From NCBI GenBank assembly GCA_001687465.1, contig LVLI01000156.1, positions 1 to 64,000 on the forward strand: a stretch of DNA of 64,000 bases, written 5' to 3'. Positions 48,104-58,800 of this stretch are shown in pieces. The position numbers and the translations under genes are program-made. How positions within the stretch are numbered: position 1 is the stretch's first letter; each line of letters opens with the position of its first letter. The stretch is from Halocafeteria seosinensis (lineage: Eukaryota; Sar; Bigyra; Bicosoecida). Below the pieces are notes generated by a model. That model did no database searches and had not been told where the DNA came from. It saw only the letters and a list, made by a program, of their open reading frames with translations.

Positions 48104-51100
48104 CTAATGGTTTTCAGGGTGAGACTGTCGTCTATCAACGAAATACTGAAGTTTGGCAGACCGCTTCGACCTGTAGAGTGAGTCCACTATCTCAAACTTT
48201 ACGGAGTCCACATTCGTTCCGGTATTAAAGACATTATTTTGAAGGTCCAGACAAACTGAATGCAACGCTTTTGAAATGTCAAGTAGTTTGTCCGAGGATG
48301 GTTCGACAATTGCCAAAGTTACTGTACTCTTGATCCCTTCCTCACTTCGGTCGATCCACAGCTGAAACATGGACGGAATGTCTTCTTCAAACCGGCACTG
48401 TTTTAGACCGTTCCTAACTACCGTGGCCACTTCCTCCCAGGAGATGAACTTGGAGCCAAAAGGCATGCTTCTGCTACCAGGCGTTCTTCCGAGCACCTCA
48501 ATCTTGGAACAACTGTGGCCCACCTGCTTAACGAGGTCGCCCGTGTCGAAGCGAACGAGTGGATGCTCTTTCCTAACAAGGTTTGTTAGTACCAGTCGCC
48601 CAGGGTTACCCGGCTCAACGGGAGTGTCCGCATCTTGTGCTAGTATCTCGGGGTAAACGGTATCCGATGCGATTGTATAATGTTCTGTGTCTCCAGCTTC
48701 TTGCCCAATGGCAAAGACGCCAGCTTCAGCGCTGCCATAAACTCCAAATAGTTGACACTCAGAATGGCACATATCTCGAATGAAACTACGCTGATTTATA
48801 TCCAGCGGCTCGCCTCCATGGACAACTCGACGCACGGTAGGCAGTTTTCGACCTAGATTTTTACATGTCAGTGCCAATTGAAGAATCCTCGTTCCCCACC
48901 CTGCAAGAAAGTTAACTCCAAAATGATATATTGCTTCCAGTACCTCATCATCGGACGCATTAGCTCCAACAGGTAGGTGAGTAGCGTTCACTTGCAGCAA
49001 CACGTCCTGAAAGACTTCCATGGAACGGATCAAGTTGCCGGAGGCGAATAGATTAACAGCGACCACCTCCGTATCCAATAAACCGGATATTTGCATTTGC
49101 TTTCTCAGTCTCGTCCTCATCGTTACATTTTCACTATTTGTCCGGGGTACAGCAACTTTAGAGCTCGACGATGCTGAATGAGCTGGTGTTGTGCCTCCTG
49201 CTGGACTCCAGTAGAGTCCACCCTTGCCATAGAAACATGTTCCAAAGTGGTCCTGCAACCGACCAACAAGTTGCTGTTTCGATAAAATAGGCCATGCACG
49301 TAAGTTAAAGCCCGACAGTGATCTCCCTAAGTAAGTAAGGGACAAATCATTCCTGTCGTGGTACATCCGATGACGCTTGGCAGACAACAGTACACTATCA
49401 ACTTCAGGTGCGTTGTCAAANTCAAATCTTATGCGCTGCAGATATCGGCGGGATTCCTTAATTATTCCACGCGAATGAGCAAACCGGTGATTATCTGTTA
49501 TCAAGATTGTACGCTCTGGAACTACCATGGCCGACGCATCGCACCGTTGCTGTAGTATCTCCTCAAGCCTATCAAACGCTTTCCAAAACTTCGCTTCTTG
49601 TTCTTGCGTGAGGTCAGATGTGTCAATGCTGTCCCTTCTCAAACGAGCTCGCGTATCAGAAAGGAGTACCGGACCACGTATGCGATCAATTTTGCCCTTT
49701 TGGAACTCTGGGGGGACTTTCCAATTAACTTGCGTCTCTTGCAGTATCACTTCGTCCTGCGCCGAAAGATCGGCGACGGCGTCCCCGACTGATGTAAGGC
49801 CGAAAAGACCATGATACGTCTTGTCGGCCCTAACGATGGCAAGAGCGACAAAGCGGGGAGGAGGTTCTTCGAAAGTGGCGTCTGTGTGGACATCGAACTG
49901 TTTCTTAGTATGCGACCGTGCAACATGTCCTCCACTAGCAGGCTGAGGTTTGACGTCCCATACATATCCTTCCTTGTCACTATGTCGTCGAAGATTTCCA
50001 CCCAATATGTTTTCGATAAATCTTTGGAGTTGATCCTTGTTCCCTAACTCGGATTTCGTAGCAACTAGTGCCATCCCATCCTTTGCCAAAGCCTCCCTTA
50101 TGCCATATCCGTCAACTGTTTCAAGTCCACCATAGAAAAAACGATCGCTACGTGGAATATCAGAGATTAGAATTGCCGGAAATATAGGGATACCACCCGA
50201 AGACAAACTAATGACGTGACTAGCAGAACTTCTGCACAGTCCAGGGCCATAGTGAATGCCGTCCAGTGACAGAAACGTCCCGACCACCCGATAACGAGTA
50301 ATCTGGAATGCTGAACTCGTTACTTGGAATTTATGTTGACGCACGTATGGTTGAGCGACGTGCTGCCCATGTTGCCTGAGTTCCTGTAACTTTTCATGAA
50401 ACTCGCTTGTCGTAAATTGGCTCTGCACAACGACCCCTTCGCCTTTTCCCGCGAGACGTGGTTTGATTACCATGCCATCCTGCATTAGTTCCATTGCCCC
50501 GTCATCCAAACGCTCTAGTGATATTGTCGGAATAACGTGCCTCTTTAACGTCTTTCTGTATTCTTCCGATAAATTCCCTACTTCTGATCTAAGAAGTTGT
50601 AGCATCAACTTGTCGTGCGCTAGGAAGATGGTCCGTAGGTCGTTCAAGCACCGCCCTCGCTGAGATAGACGAGCAAATCCTTTAAGGACGTCCACGCTAA
50701 GAGAAAGGATTTCGTCTTGGTGAAGCTCAAGAATGCACTGATGTACCTCTTTGCTGGCTCCATCCTGCGAGACTATGGCCAGTGCTCCGTGTGGGGTGCA
50801 GAAAATCTCCGAAGGATTGCAAACGCAAACGCCGAGATAAGTTAGCTGCCCGAAGAGTCCTGTGTCATGCACGGTCTCCCTACCTCGTACAATCCAGACG
50901 GTCGTATCCCTCTCAAATCTACTCCTTAAATCCTTTATCAGACTCATGCTAGCACTGTCGGCGGATATACTGTAGTCAGATAAGCAACTGGATCCGGAGG
51001 CTGCCGCTTCATGTAGCGCACTGTTAACCACAGCTCCAATCAGGAACCCATTAAGCGGAAATCTACAATTTATTTCACACACTTTAATATCCCCATCCTC

Positions 51101-51583
51101 GGTAAACAAGAAATCAGGCCTCAAAGTCCCGAGGGATGTGATCGTACCACCTCCGTCTCCCCACACCTCTGTGAAAACCTCTTTAATTTTTTCAGGAAGC
51201 GGTAGTTTCTTCTGGAGTGTTGGTTCTCGAGGCCACCTGGAAATAAGGGAGCAAAGACCCGCATATACTGCGTCATTAATCTGAGCTAGCAATTGACATT
51301 GCTGAGGTGTCCAGACAAATGGACTAGGGGATGTAGATTCCAACATCTCCGTCAAAGCTGGCGAAACCTCCAAGGCCCCGAATGCTTCCCATGTAACGTC
51401 CGCCATGTTGCCTTGGTATCTGCTTTGACTCACATCATCCCTGAAAATATTGCTTTCGTATTTACCTCCACACTCTTTGAGCTTCATTATCGTCCCGTGA
51501 GAATTTTCTAACTGGTAATTGTGAAGCAGCGCCCAATGACTGCAGTTAACCACGTATATACCGTTATAATTATGCGCTGGCAC
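48104..51583 (-). CDS. Tri-domain ATP-grasp-like / AsnO-TauD-like oxygenase / PaaK-like adenylation enzyme
   Basis: One intronless frame, 1159 residues from 51583, or 1100 if the internal Met at 51406 (MADVTWEAF) is the true start. Domain 1 (about 70-540) looks like an ATP-grasp ligase: PDFLFTEDGDIKVCEINCRFP near 155 and MVIKPRLAGKGEGVVVQ near 375 match the metal/ATP-binding signature. Domain 2 (about 545-725) is an Fe(II)/2-oxoglutarate oxygenase of the asparagine-oxygenase/clavaminate-synthase kind: VHTDATFEEPPPRFVALAIVR gives the H-x-D pair near 565-567, and ITDNHRFAHSRG with the later Arg gives the distal His and the 2-oxoglutarate Arg. Domain 3 (about 740-1155) is an adenylate-forming enzyme of phenylacetate-CoA ligase type: SPAGGTTP, GVYGSAEAG, RFDTGDLV. 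I know no named protein with this order. Two acid-activating modules around a hydroxylase suggest amino-acid modification and amide or thioester formation; substrates are unknown. One base (49421) is undetermined and falls in a codon, not a break. Confidence 0.78.
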   Translation of the reverse strand: MPAHNYNGIYVVNCSHWALLHNYQLENSHGTIMKLKECGGKYESNIFRDDVSQSRYQGNMADVTWEAFGALEVSPALTEMLESTSPSPFVWTPQQCQLLAQINDAVYAGLCSLISRWPREPTLQKKLPLPEKIKEVFTEVWGDGGGTITSLGTLRPDFLFTEDGDIKVCEINCRFPLNGFLIGAVVNSALHEAAASGSSCLSDYSISADSASMSLIKDLRSRFERDTTVWIVRGRETVHDTGLFGQLTYLGVCVCNPSEIFCTPHGALAIVSQDGASKEVHQCILELHQDEILSLSVDVLKGFARLSQRGRCLNDLRTIFLAHDKLMLQLLRSEVGNLSEEYRKTLKRHVIPTISLERLDDGAMELMQDGMVIKPRLAGKGEGVVVQSQFTTSEFHEKLQELRQHGQHVAQPYVRQHKFQVTSSAFQITRYRVVGTFLSLDGIHYGPGLCRSSASHVISLSSGGIPIFPAILISDIPRSDRFFYGGLETVDGYGIREALAKDGMALVATKSELGNKDQLQRFIENILGGNLRRHSDKEGYVWDVKPQPASGGHVARSHTKKQFDVHTDATFEEPPPRFVALAIVRADKTYHGLFGLTSVGDAVADLSAQDEVILQETQVNWKVPPEFQKGKIDRIRGPVLLSDTRARLRRDSIDTSDLTQEQEAKFWKAFDRLEEILQQRCDASAMVVPERTILITDNHRFAHSRGIIKESRRYLQRIRFXFDNAPEVDSVLLSAKRHRMYHDRNDLSLTYLGRSLSGFNLRAWPILSKQQLVGRLQDHFGTCFYGKGGLYWSPAGGTTPAHSASSSSKVAVPRTNSENVTMRTRLRKQMQISGLLDTEVVAVNLFASGNLIRSMEVFQDVLLQVNATHLPVGANASDDEVLEAIYHFGVNFLAGWGTRILQLALTCKNLGRKLPTVRRVVHGGEPLDINQRSFIRDMCHSECQLFGVYGSAEAGVFAIGQEAGDTEHYTIASDTVYPEILAQDADTPVEPGNPGRLVLTNLVRKEHPLVRFDTGDLVKQVGHSCSKIEVLGRTPGSRSMPFGSKFISWEEVATVVRNGLKQCRFEEDIPSMFQLWIDRSEEGIKSTVTLAIVEPSSDKLLDISKALHSVCLDLQNNVFNTGTNVDSVKFEIVDSLYRSKRSAKLQYFVDRRQSHPENH

Positions 51584-51841
51584 TATTTACACGCAGGTAT
51601 TAAACTGTACGAATGCCTTGCTCTTCAGAACAACACAACTTGGATACCCATCATTGCCTACTAGCGTAGGGGAGCCTTTCCCGGTACCCTCACTACCCTG
51701 GTATTTACTTCACACTGTTGGTTCACAAACTGCTGGTACAGTGCTGCAGCCTGCAAGAATTCAAGCGGTACCACGATATAGCCGCTTCACTGCATGTATA
51801 TTGCTATCCACCAAAGCCGAGAGGCAAAACAAAAGAAAGGG

Positions 51842-54800
51842 CTAATTAGAAGGCCGCAAAATCTGAGACTCTTCAGAATCTGAATGTTTCGATGACTGAA
51901 GTATCATGCTAAAATACCCGTTGTTGCTCCTGCGAGGAATAACACACAAAACGAAAACTAGATTTAGAGTGGAAACGCTTATTGCACTGATTCTAGCATA
52001 CCATGTCTTTAACATGTTGTCGTACTGAGCGCTGAATATTCTATCCGACTGCCCCAAAGACTCAATGAACAAACTTCGCTGAAATTGCTCCGGTTTACCC
52101 ACAGAATCAAGATCAACAACCTGCGCTAAAAATCGCCGTCAGGAGCGGCTATAAACGACACAAACATAACCTAGAACCTACTTGTCGATAGCCAGCACCA
52201 TGATCTTGGGTAAATTTAGTGTCTGTCACTCCAAAGGATCCGACATTAACTGTGGCAGAGTCGCCACCTGTGCAAAACATGCAAACTACGATACCCAGCA
52301 ACCGATAGCTCATCGACCAACGAATGCATCTCACCTTGAGAAGCGTATCGGTTAGCAAGACATTGCAAGGCAGACCCTCCCAGGGATAACGATTCAAACC
52401 TTGCTTTATGAATTTCTTTACCCCACCTTTGAGCATCGTCCTCAAATCTGAAACAGCCGGAATTGGAACATGCTCTAACACTAGAATTCCACAGACTGGT
52501 TAGATTGGCTAACGACCTCACTACGAAATCGTCGCAAGAGCTGGGATAGACACCACCATAAGGATAAGCCGTACATGCTGAATCGTTTCCGGTCAGTGCA
52601 GACAGAAGAAACCCGGTAACCTCATAAAATGGTTCACCCGTCTCCCAAGAGCCTAGACGAAATAGCTCCCGCATGAACATAGCATAGAGTGATGCATGTT
52701 GGCTTCCTACTGGGAGCTCAAAGTTCCAGCTCCGTAGAGCTTGGTATATGCTATGCGTACCATTGACAAATTTCGACGGGGGGATGTGCGCTAAAACGAG
52801 CTCGACAAGATCTCGAGCCTGGTAAGACTTCAAGTCAAGCTGAATAAGCTTCATATCCTCCAGTGATAGTTTCTCGCCTCTGTGAATAGTCGAATTGATC
52901 ATGTCTGTTATGCGAGCGGCCCGGTACCCTAAAGCGCCGGAATCGTAATCCGAAGTCCTGCGTATAAGCGAAAAACACCTTTCAGGGATTTTGCGTGCAG
53001 GCGCGCAAATAGCGTACTACATACAAATGAAAGCGATAGCTTCGTGGGACTATCTGGTTGTTAGCGGTGGCGACAAATCCTTTGCTTGGGTTCTTCGTCC
53101 AGGGGATATCCTCATAGAAATCAAGGAAACCATGCCAGGTAGTGTTGTAGCTTCCTGTCGAAAGGCGTGTTTGGGCGTTATGATAGAGTAGAAAATGACT
53201 ACAACTTCACAGCCACGTACCGTCTCCTGGCACCGGCCATGCTCCTGTGTGTCCACATGACCTAACTGGAATCATGCCTGACATCTGATAGCCGATGTTT
53301 CCTCTGTTATCCGCCACGACGAAGTTTAAACTCGGTGCGACAAAATAGGACATCGCCTTGCGAAATTCTTCGAACGATTTCGCAAAATTCATTTCTATAA
53401 ATGATTTCACGGTAGTGTCAGTAAGTTCTGGAACAGTTCCGATCCACTTTAGGGACATTGTGGAACCAAAACCATCCACAACATCATGATCAGTGACCAC
53501 AGGCCCAAACACACTAGATCTAATTGCCAAGACCTGATCCTCTCCGCCATTCACCTTAATCACTTCTTCTCTGACATCGAACGCCTTCACAGTCCCATTG
53601 AACCTATAGTGAGTAGCGTTGATAGCATCCATTACGTACAGGTCCTGTACATCGGCCCCGCTGGAAATTCAACGGAGAATATCCCCCAGTGAACATAAAA
53701 AGATATAGAAAGTATCTTTAACATGCTTACGTATTTGTAAGGCCCCATGCAATCACCTCATTGTGTCCCAGTACTACACTCGGAACGCCAGGAAAACTCG
53801 AGCCGACAACAGCATTTGAGAATGTTGAGTTCCGAACATAAAGGCCATTGAGGACCCAAAGAGAGGGGACCAGTAAGGGTAAATGTGGATCACTACTGAG
53901 AAAAGGAAGCCCAGATTCGGTATAGTTTCCGTGTATCACCCAGCTGTTACTCGCTCCATATCCTTTGTAAGTCATCTTCCTGAGGGAAGAAAACATTCTG
54001 TGTAAAACAGACTTGCTTTCGCAAGAGTTTCTCCAGAGTATAACATTCACAAAATGCGTAATTCCAGCCTTAACCAGCGTCCAGGGGTTCTTGGGCTGTG
54101 CCTCTTCAACAGAACTACCCAACCCACCATCGCCCTGAGTATTCTCAAGCATTCTACCCTTTTCAGCTTTAACAAAAAGGTTAGCTGCTGCTTCGATTAT
54201 TCTACCCTCACCTGCGCATTCTGATGTGCTACTTGAAACTTGCGAAGAAGGCAATTCTTCTTCATTTAGAATTGTTGGCCCAAGCGTAAGGTTGTAAGGG
54301 GGTACCAGTTCCTCAACCCGCTCTTGAGATGCACGTTCCTCATTTCGGAGCCGAAATCGCTTTAGCTCCAGCTTCATATTCAATCCCAGTTGCCAACTCA
54401 TCATTTTAGCCCAAACCAACGAATCTTCAGGCACCCAAGCAGAAGGTTTATATCCCAAAAGCGTGAACTCAATGGGAAGTCCTTCATCTTTGTCAATGAA
54501 CGCGTTGACTCCTTGAGCGTATGATTCCAGTATCCTCAATGTCAATGCATTTGCCTCCCCCTCTTCTTGCATAGACCTCCACGCTGTACTCACAGCTTCC
54601 CAAAGTCCTAACGTACGTGACAGTCTGTCGAACTCCAGTCCACCAGTTCCGGCGACTTCGGAAATCGTACCCTTTCCAATTCGCCTCTGTAGCTCCATTT
54701 GGAATAGCCGCGATTGGGCATGTGCAAACCCTTGGGCAAAGGCAACATCTTCGACTGTGCTTCCATGAATGTGGAATATCCCGTTTGACTCACGATTAAT

Positions 54801-55663
54801 CTGGAAGGCAGTCCAGGGCAAACAGGTCCAAGTACACAATTTAACAAGAACACCTACAGCGAATTGAGTTAAGAATTACTCACCTGGACTACATTGTGTA
54901 AACCATGTACAATTTGAGTTCCTGAGAGGTCGGGTAAGCTACGGCTTTTCAGAATGGCAAGAGTTATCGAGGTAGCAGTAAGAAGCAGTGTTCCGACCAC
55001 AGTTACGGTCGTCAATAAAAGCCAAGAGAGCCAAAGAACCAAGTATTTAGGCGATCGGTTTCTCAGGTTGCAGCCATTACAACGTTCGTTCCACTTGGAC
55101 TCCGGAAAACCCTCCTCACTTGCGTAGCTCAACGCGGTAGAGCCACCGAGAACAGAGAAATCTTGCTCTATTTCAAAATCTCGTGTAGCCTTTTCTTTTC
55201 GCAGATGCCTCCAGCCTCGTGGAAGATCAGTACACAGGCAAAGTTGACCAAGGACTCCCTTGCTAGTTCTCCAGAGAAACCATGTGAACACGAGCAGAGG
55301 CAACGGACTGAAAAAGGGCACAACTATCAGAAGAATCTCGATGAACTGACACAGTCCTGGAAACACAGTAGAGCGATGGAGTTTCCAGGATACATCAGCG
55401 AGTGGTAACTACAGAATTACTGCCAATCACTCACCTGCGAAAGGGGCCAATATGACTACCAGGTAGGTGTACGCTAAGATTGAAGACAGCAAGCCGAGAA
55501 AGGTAGCATAGAAGGACATTCTTCGGGTACACCAACGACACGAGCAAATAAACACACAATTGCATCTGCGACGCCTACGCCACTTTATTGCTAGGCGAGC
55601 CTCCTCCGTGTCATTCTCGCTTCTTTCGAACTCCTCCTCCACTCTCGACGTGGTAACATTCAT
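51842..55663 (-). CDS. Penicillin-acylase family (S45) amidase with membrane N-terminus, PA-3
   Basis: Nine exons on the minus strand: 55663-55435, 55356-54884, 54800-53731, 53660-53221, 53154-53025, 52957-52335, 52267-52182, 52120-52002, 51929-51842. They give 1085 residues, as in PA-1. N-terminal RCNCVFICSCRWCTRRMSFY patch, three hydrophobic spans and the ERCNGC cluster. The S45 domain begins INRESNGIFHIHG; the nucleophile is Ser518 in GASNSWVIHG. PFLSSDPHL replaces the usual PLLCNDPHL, so the pocket may differ. The tail HSDSEESQ is again acidic. An in-frame ATG at 55810 would add 49 residues, but that extension has no counterpart in PA-1 and starts 36 bp after the kinase stop, so I prefer 55663 (moderate certainty). 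Localisation and reaction class as for PA-1. Confidence 0.86.
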
Positions 55664-55845
55664 CGTGAGCTTTTTTCTCCCACAAGAGCCTTGTCCATTG
55701 ACAACGGGAAGAACTACATTCCAATCATGATTGAGGGGCTTCCCACAGATTCCCACTTGTTCAAGGATCTCACTGAAGTGCAAGGTGTTCCGTGGAATGT
55801 GTCGCTTCACAAAGAAACTTCACAACACCTTGTGAGTGGTCATGA

Positions 55846-58800
55846 TCATTCCACGTCTGGTGCCCCTCCTTTGGATGGAACGGAGGACGACTGAGCTATG
55901 TGCTTGACTATGCGGTCAAAATACTTCTTGCACAGGGAATCGCAGTTTCCAACCGATCCACTGTACTCTTCCAGAAAGGCGATGCAACGCCTACTAGTTG
56001 CCTCCACGTTGTATTTCCTGTGGAGGTGCCCCAACAACGACGTACGGCAGTGTTTGTACATCACCATGTTACCGAGCGCAAAAAGTACGATCCGGAGGAA
56101 AGGCAGGTTTTGCTGGCCATTCTGTCGTACGTCTTCAAATAGTTCCCACAGTTGGGCTGGAATACCACTGCTCGCTAGTGTACTATCAAGGGCACTCCCA
56201 TGGCGGGCAAAGTTCCCTAGCGCACCGACAGCATTCACTCTTGACTTATCTAATTCATCCTGTATGCACAACGAAAGAAGGTTTACCGCCCCGTACTTCG
56301 CAAACTCTTGATAGAGGTGACTGCCGTGGAATGAAGCATTTCCGATTGCAAACGTTGCCCACTTTCGTACAGTTGGATCTTCATCGCGACATCTCAGTAA
56401 AAGTGTCTGCAATATAGTAATTTCACCGGATTCGCTTGGAAGTATGTTATGGAGTGACTTTTCAGCCGTAAAGAATAGGTAGTACTCCTGGCTCCAAGAT
56501 ACCGTAAAGGAGCGAATTGCAGCATAGAAATTGTCTCCGTGTCGACAGAGGTTCCCTACAACTCGGCAAAACGCGGCACGTATCGCGGCCAAATCGTCGC
56601 ACCACAGTCTGCTGCTAGCACCAAGAGCGTCAATATTCTGTAAATACGGATAGCTTTCTTCAGAGTTTTGAGCCAGTGATGAAATTAACGTAAGTGTTCG
56701 TAGCACCGTATCCTGGGCTGCTGCAGCAACTGGACTACGAAAGAGTGGAAAGAACACTTGCAGCCCAAAGCAACGCAAAAGTTGATTCTGGAAGTGCGTC
56801 GACAAGTCACACAGCCGACACAAAAGGACGGACACACTCTGACATGACACAAGACTAACTCCCTCTTGTGCACTGTCACTCGACGGTACCAACGTGGAAA
56901 CCATACTAGTCAATTTTCTAACAGCACCAATTTGGTACAGGCTCTGCTGGATACGCAGCAGCAGTTGGCGGCACTGAGAGCGGTTCAATTGAGGCTGGTG
57001 TAAACTGCCCATACCTTCGACTAGGCCAATGCGGTGATATGCCAGCGATACGAACTTGAACGGACTGTCGTTGTCTGCAAACAAGAGAGGATACTTCTTT
57101 TCCAGCGTTCCCAGTAACGAACTCTTTGAAACGTCAACGATCTCATTTTCCATCTGCCTTCGTTGCACATACACGTAGAGTAGCGGAAATTCACATAGCA
57201 ACGAGCAAACTGTTGTTAACCGCTCTAAAGACTCGTAAACCTCTTGCTCTTCGTCCTCTCCACCGACAATTGCCGAACCACAGAACTCATGAATAAGAGC
57301 TATCAGGATACCAGTGTGGGTGGAATCGCCACCCGTATCAGCTGAAGTGTTGGATCGAAGAGACAGGTTTGCCAATTTCAGCGAGAAGGAGTGGGATGTG
57401 GTGTAAGTGACTTCCAGTCTCGGAGGCGCGCACCATCGGCGAAGGTGCTGTTCGTTGGATTTACACAACAGAACAGTAATTACGAGCTCCGCAGACAACA
57501 TGAACGCTTCAGCTCTAGTCTTCGTGTGCAAAAGCGAAGGAAGCTTCACAAGTATCTGTAGCAAACAATACAGGAGCCTCGGAAGTGGATATTCGCCAGA
57601 ACTGCTGGCTAACCTGTCTGCAGTCAATGCTTTACTCTCATGTCCAGTGAGAAGTGAAAACTGTATCGTCGCTTTGAACAATCTGAGAATCCTTACGGCA
57701 GCCTCCACGGCTGCGACTGTATTTTCTCCTTCACCCCCGTGGGTAGTCGAAAGGTATCCAAGCACCTCGGCAAGAATGTGTTGCAACTTTCCAAAAGCGG
57801 CAGCCGGGAAAACCTGTCGGTTCTGTAGCATTGAACAAAAAAACTTAGGAGAGTCGTCAGTAGAAGAATGCTTCATATCCATGAAGGAAAGAAGGGCCTG
57901 CGTCTTCAATAGGCCATAATATTCAATATCAGCCTTGGCGAAGAACTTCGAGCAGAGTGAGAGCAAGGCACTCCAAACGCGGGGCATAGAAGAGTACCAC
58001 TTTGTCCCCAATGGGCTCTTTAGGACTTCTACAAGCTCAAAAAATACATCTCCACTCATTTCACCAAGCGAACCTTCAAGGAATGCCACATAATCGTCTT
58101 CATTAACAGTAGGGTCTACCTGCCAGAGTGCTGCGCGGAAGCAAATATCGGACGTAGCCGCATCACATCCATTCCCCACATGATACAACACGGAACTCGA
58201 TAACATTGTGGAGTCGATTTTATCTATATGGGGAGAAGACACAAGAGCGCCGCGATACCCTAAGGACACATCAAAAATCCCGCAGTACGTACGCAGTAGC
58301 ACAGACTTGACAGGAGCTGGCATATTCAACATTGGTTCTACAGCAATTCCAGACAAACACACGAACCGCACAAAGGAAGCCAATGACCCCACCCTTTCCC
58401 CTGTCACCGAACACATACGGTTAACAGAGGCTTTGGTAACGGATAAAAATTCGCAGAGGCCTTCTTCATTCCACCGCTGACATACCACTGCAGCCTGAGT
58501 ACCGAGGTGACATAAGCAGCAAAGAACGGGCGCGAAGTCTTCCCCCACTGATCTTGACGCGATGTCCATAGAAGTGGATAGGGTCCTCCACATTTCGCTA
58601 TACCATCTTCTCAAAGCTTGGTTGAGTTGCGAAATTCTCGCAGTATGAGCTTCCGACAACGCGGTACTCTCTACTTTTCCCACTAGACTCGAAATGCTAT
58701 GAATAGAGTACATTGACAAGATAAACGTTCTCCACATATCCTGAGCTGCAATGTTTTGACCATTGACCTCCTTAACGTCATTGAGGACGTCCCTCGCCAA

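Noticed and set aside
49421-49421. Undetermined base inside the tri-domain gene, possibly a break or assembly join
   Set aside because: The frame continues on both sides, the oxygenase and adenylation parts are both complete, and the ambiguous codon is Asp or Glu whichever base is present. It is a single base-call problem.
48104-51583. Lack of introns in the tri-domain gene as proof of bacterial transfer
   Set aside because: The SLC35B4-like gene is also intronless, and the STK36-like gene has a 4.3-kb intronless exon. Base composition by eye is not different. Only domain trees could show transfer.
55664-55810. Upstream start of PA-3 at 55810
   Set aside because: Possible, but the added 49 residues have no counterpart in PA-1 or PA-2, the extension begins 36 bp after the kinase stop, and the 55663 start gives the same length as PA-1.
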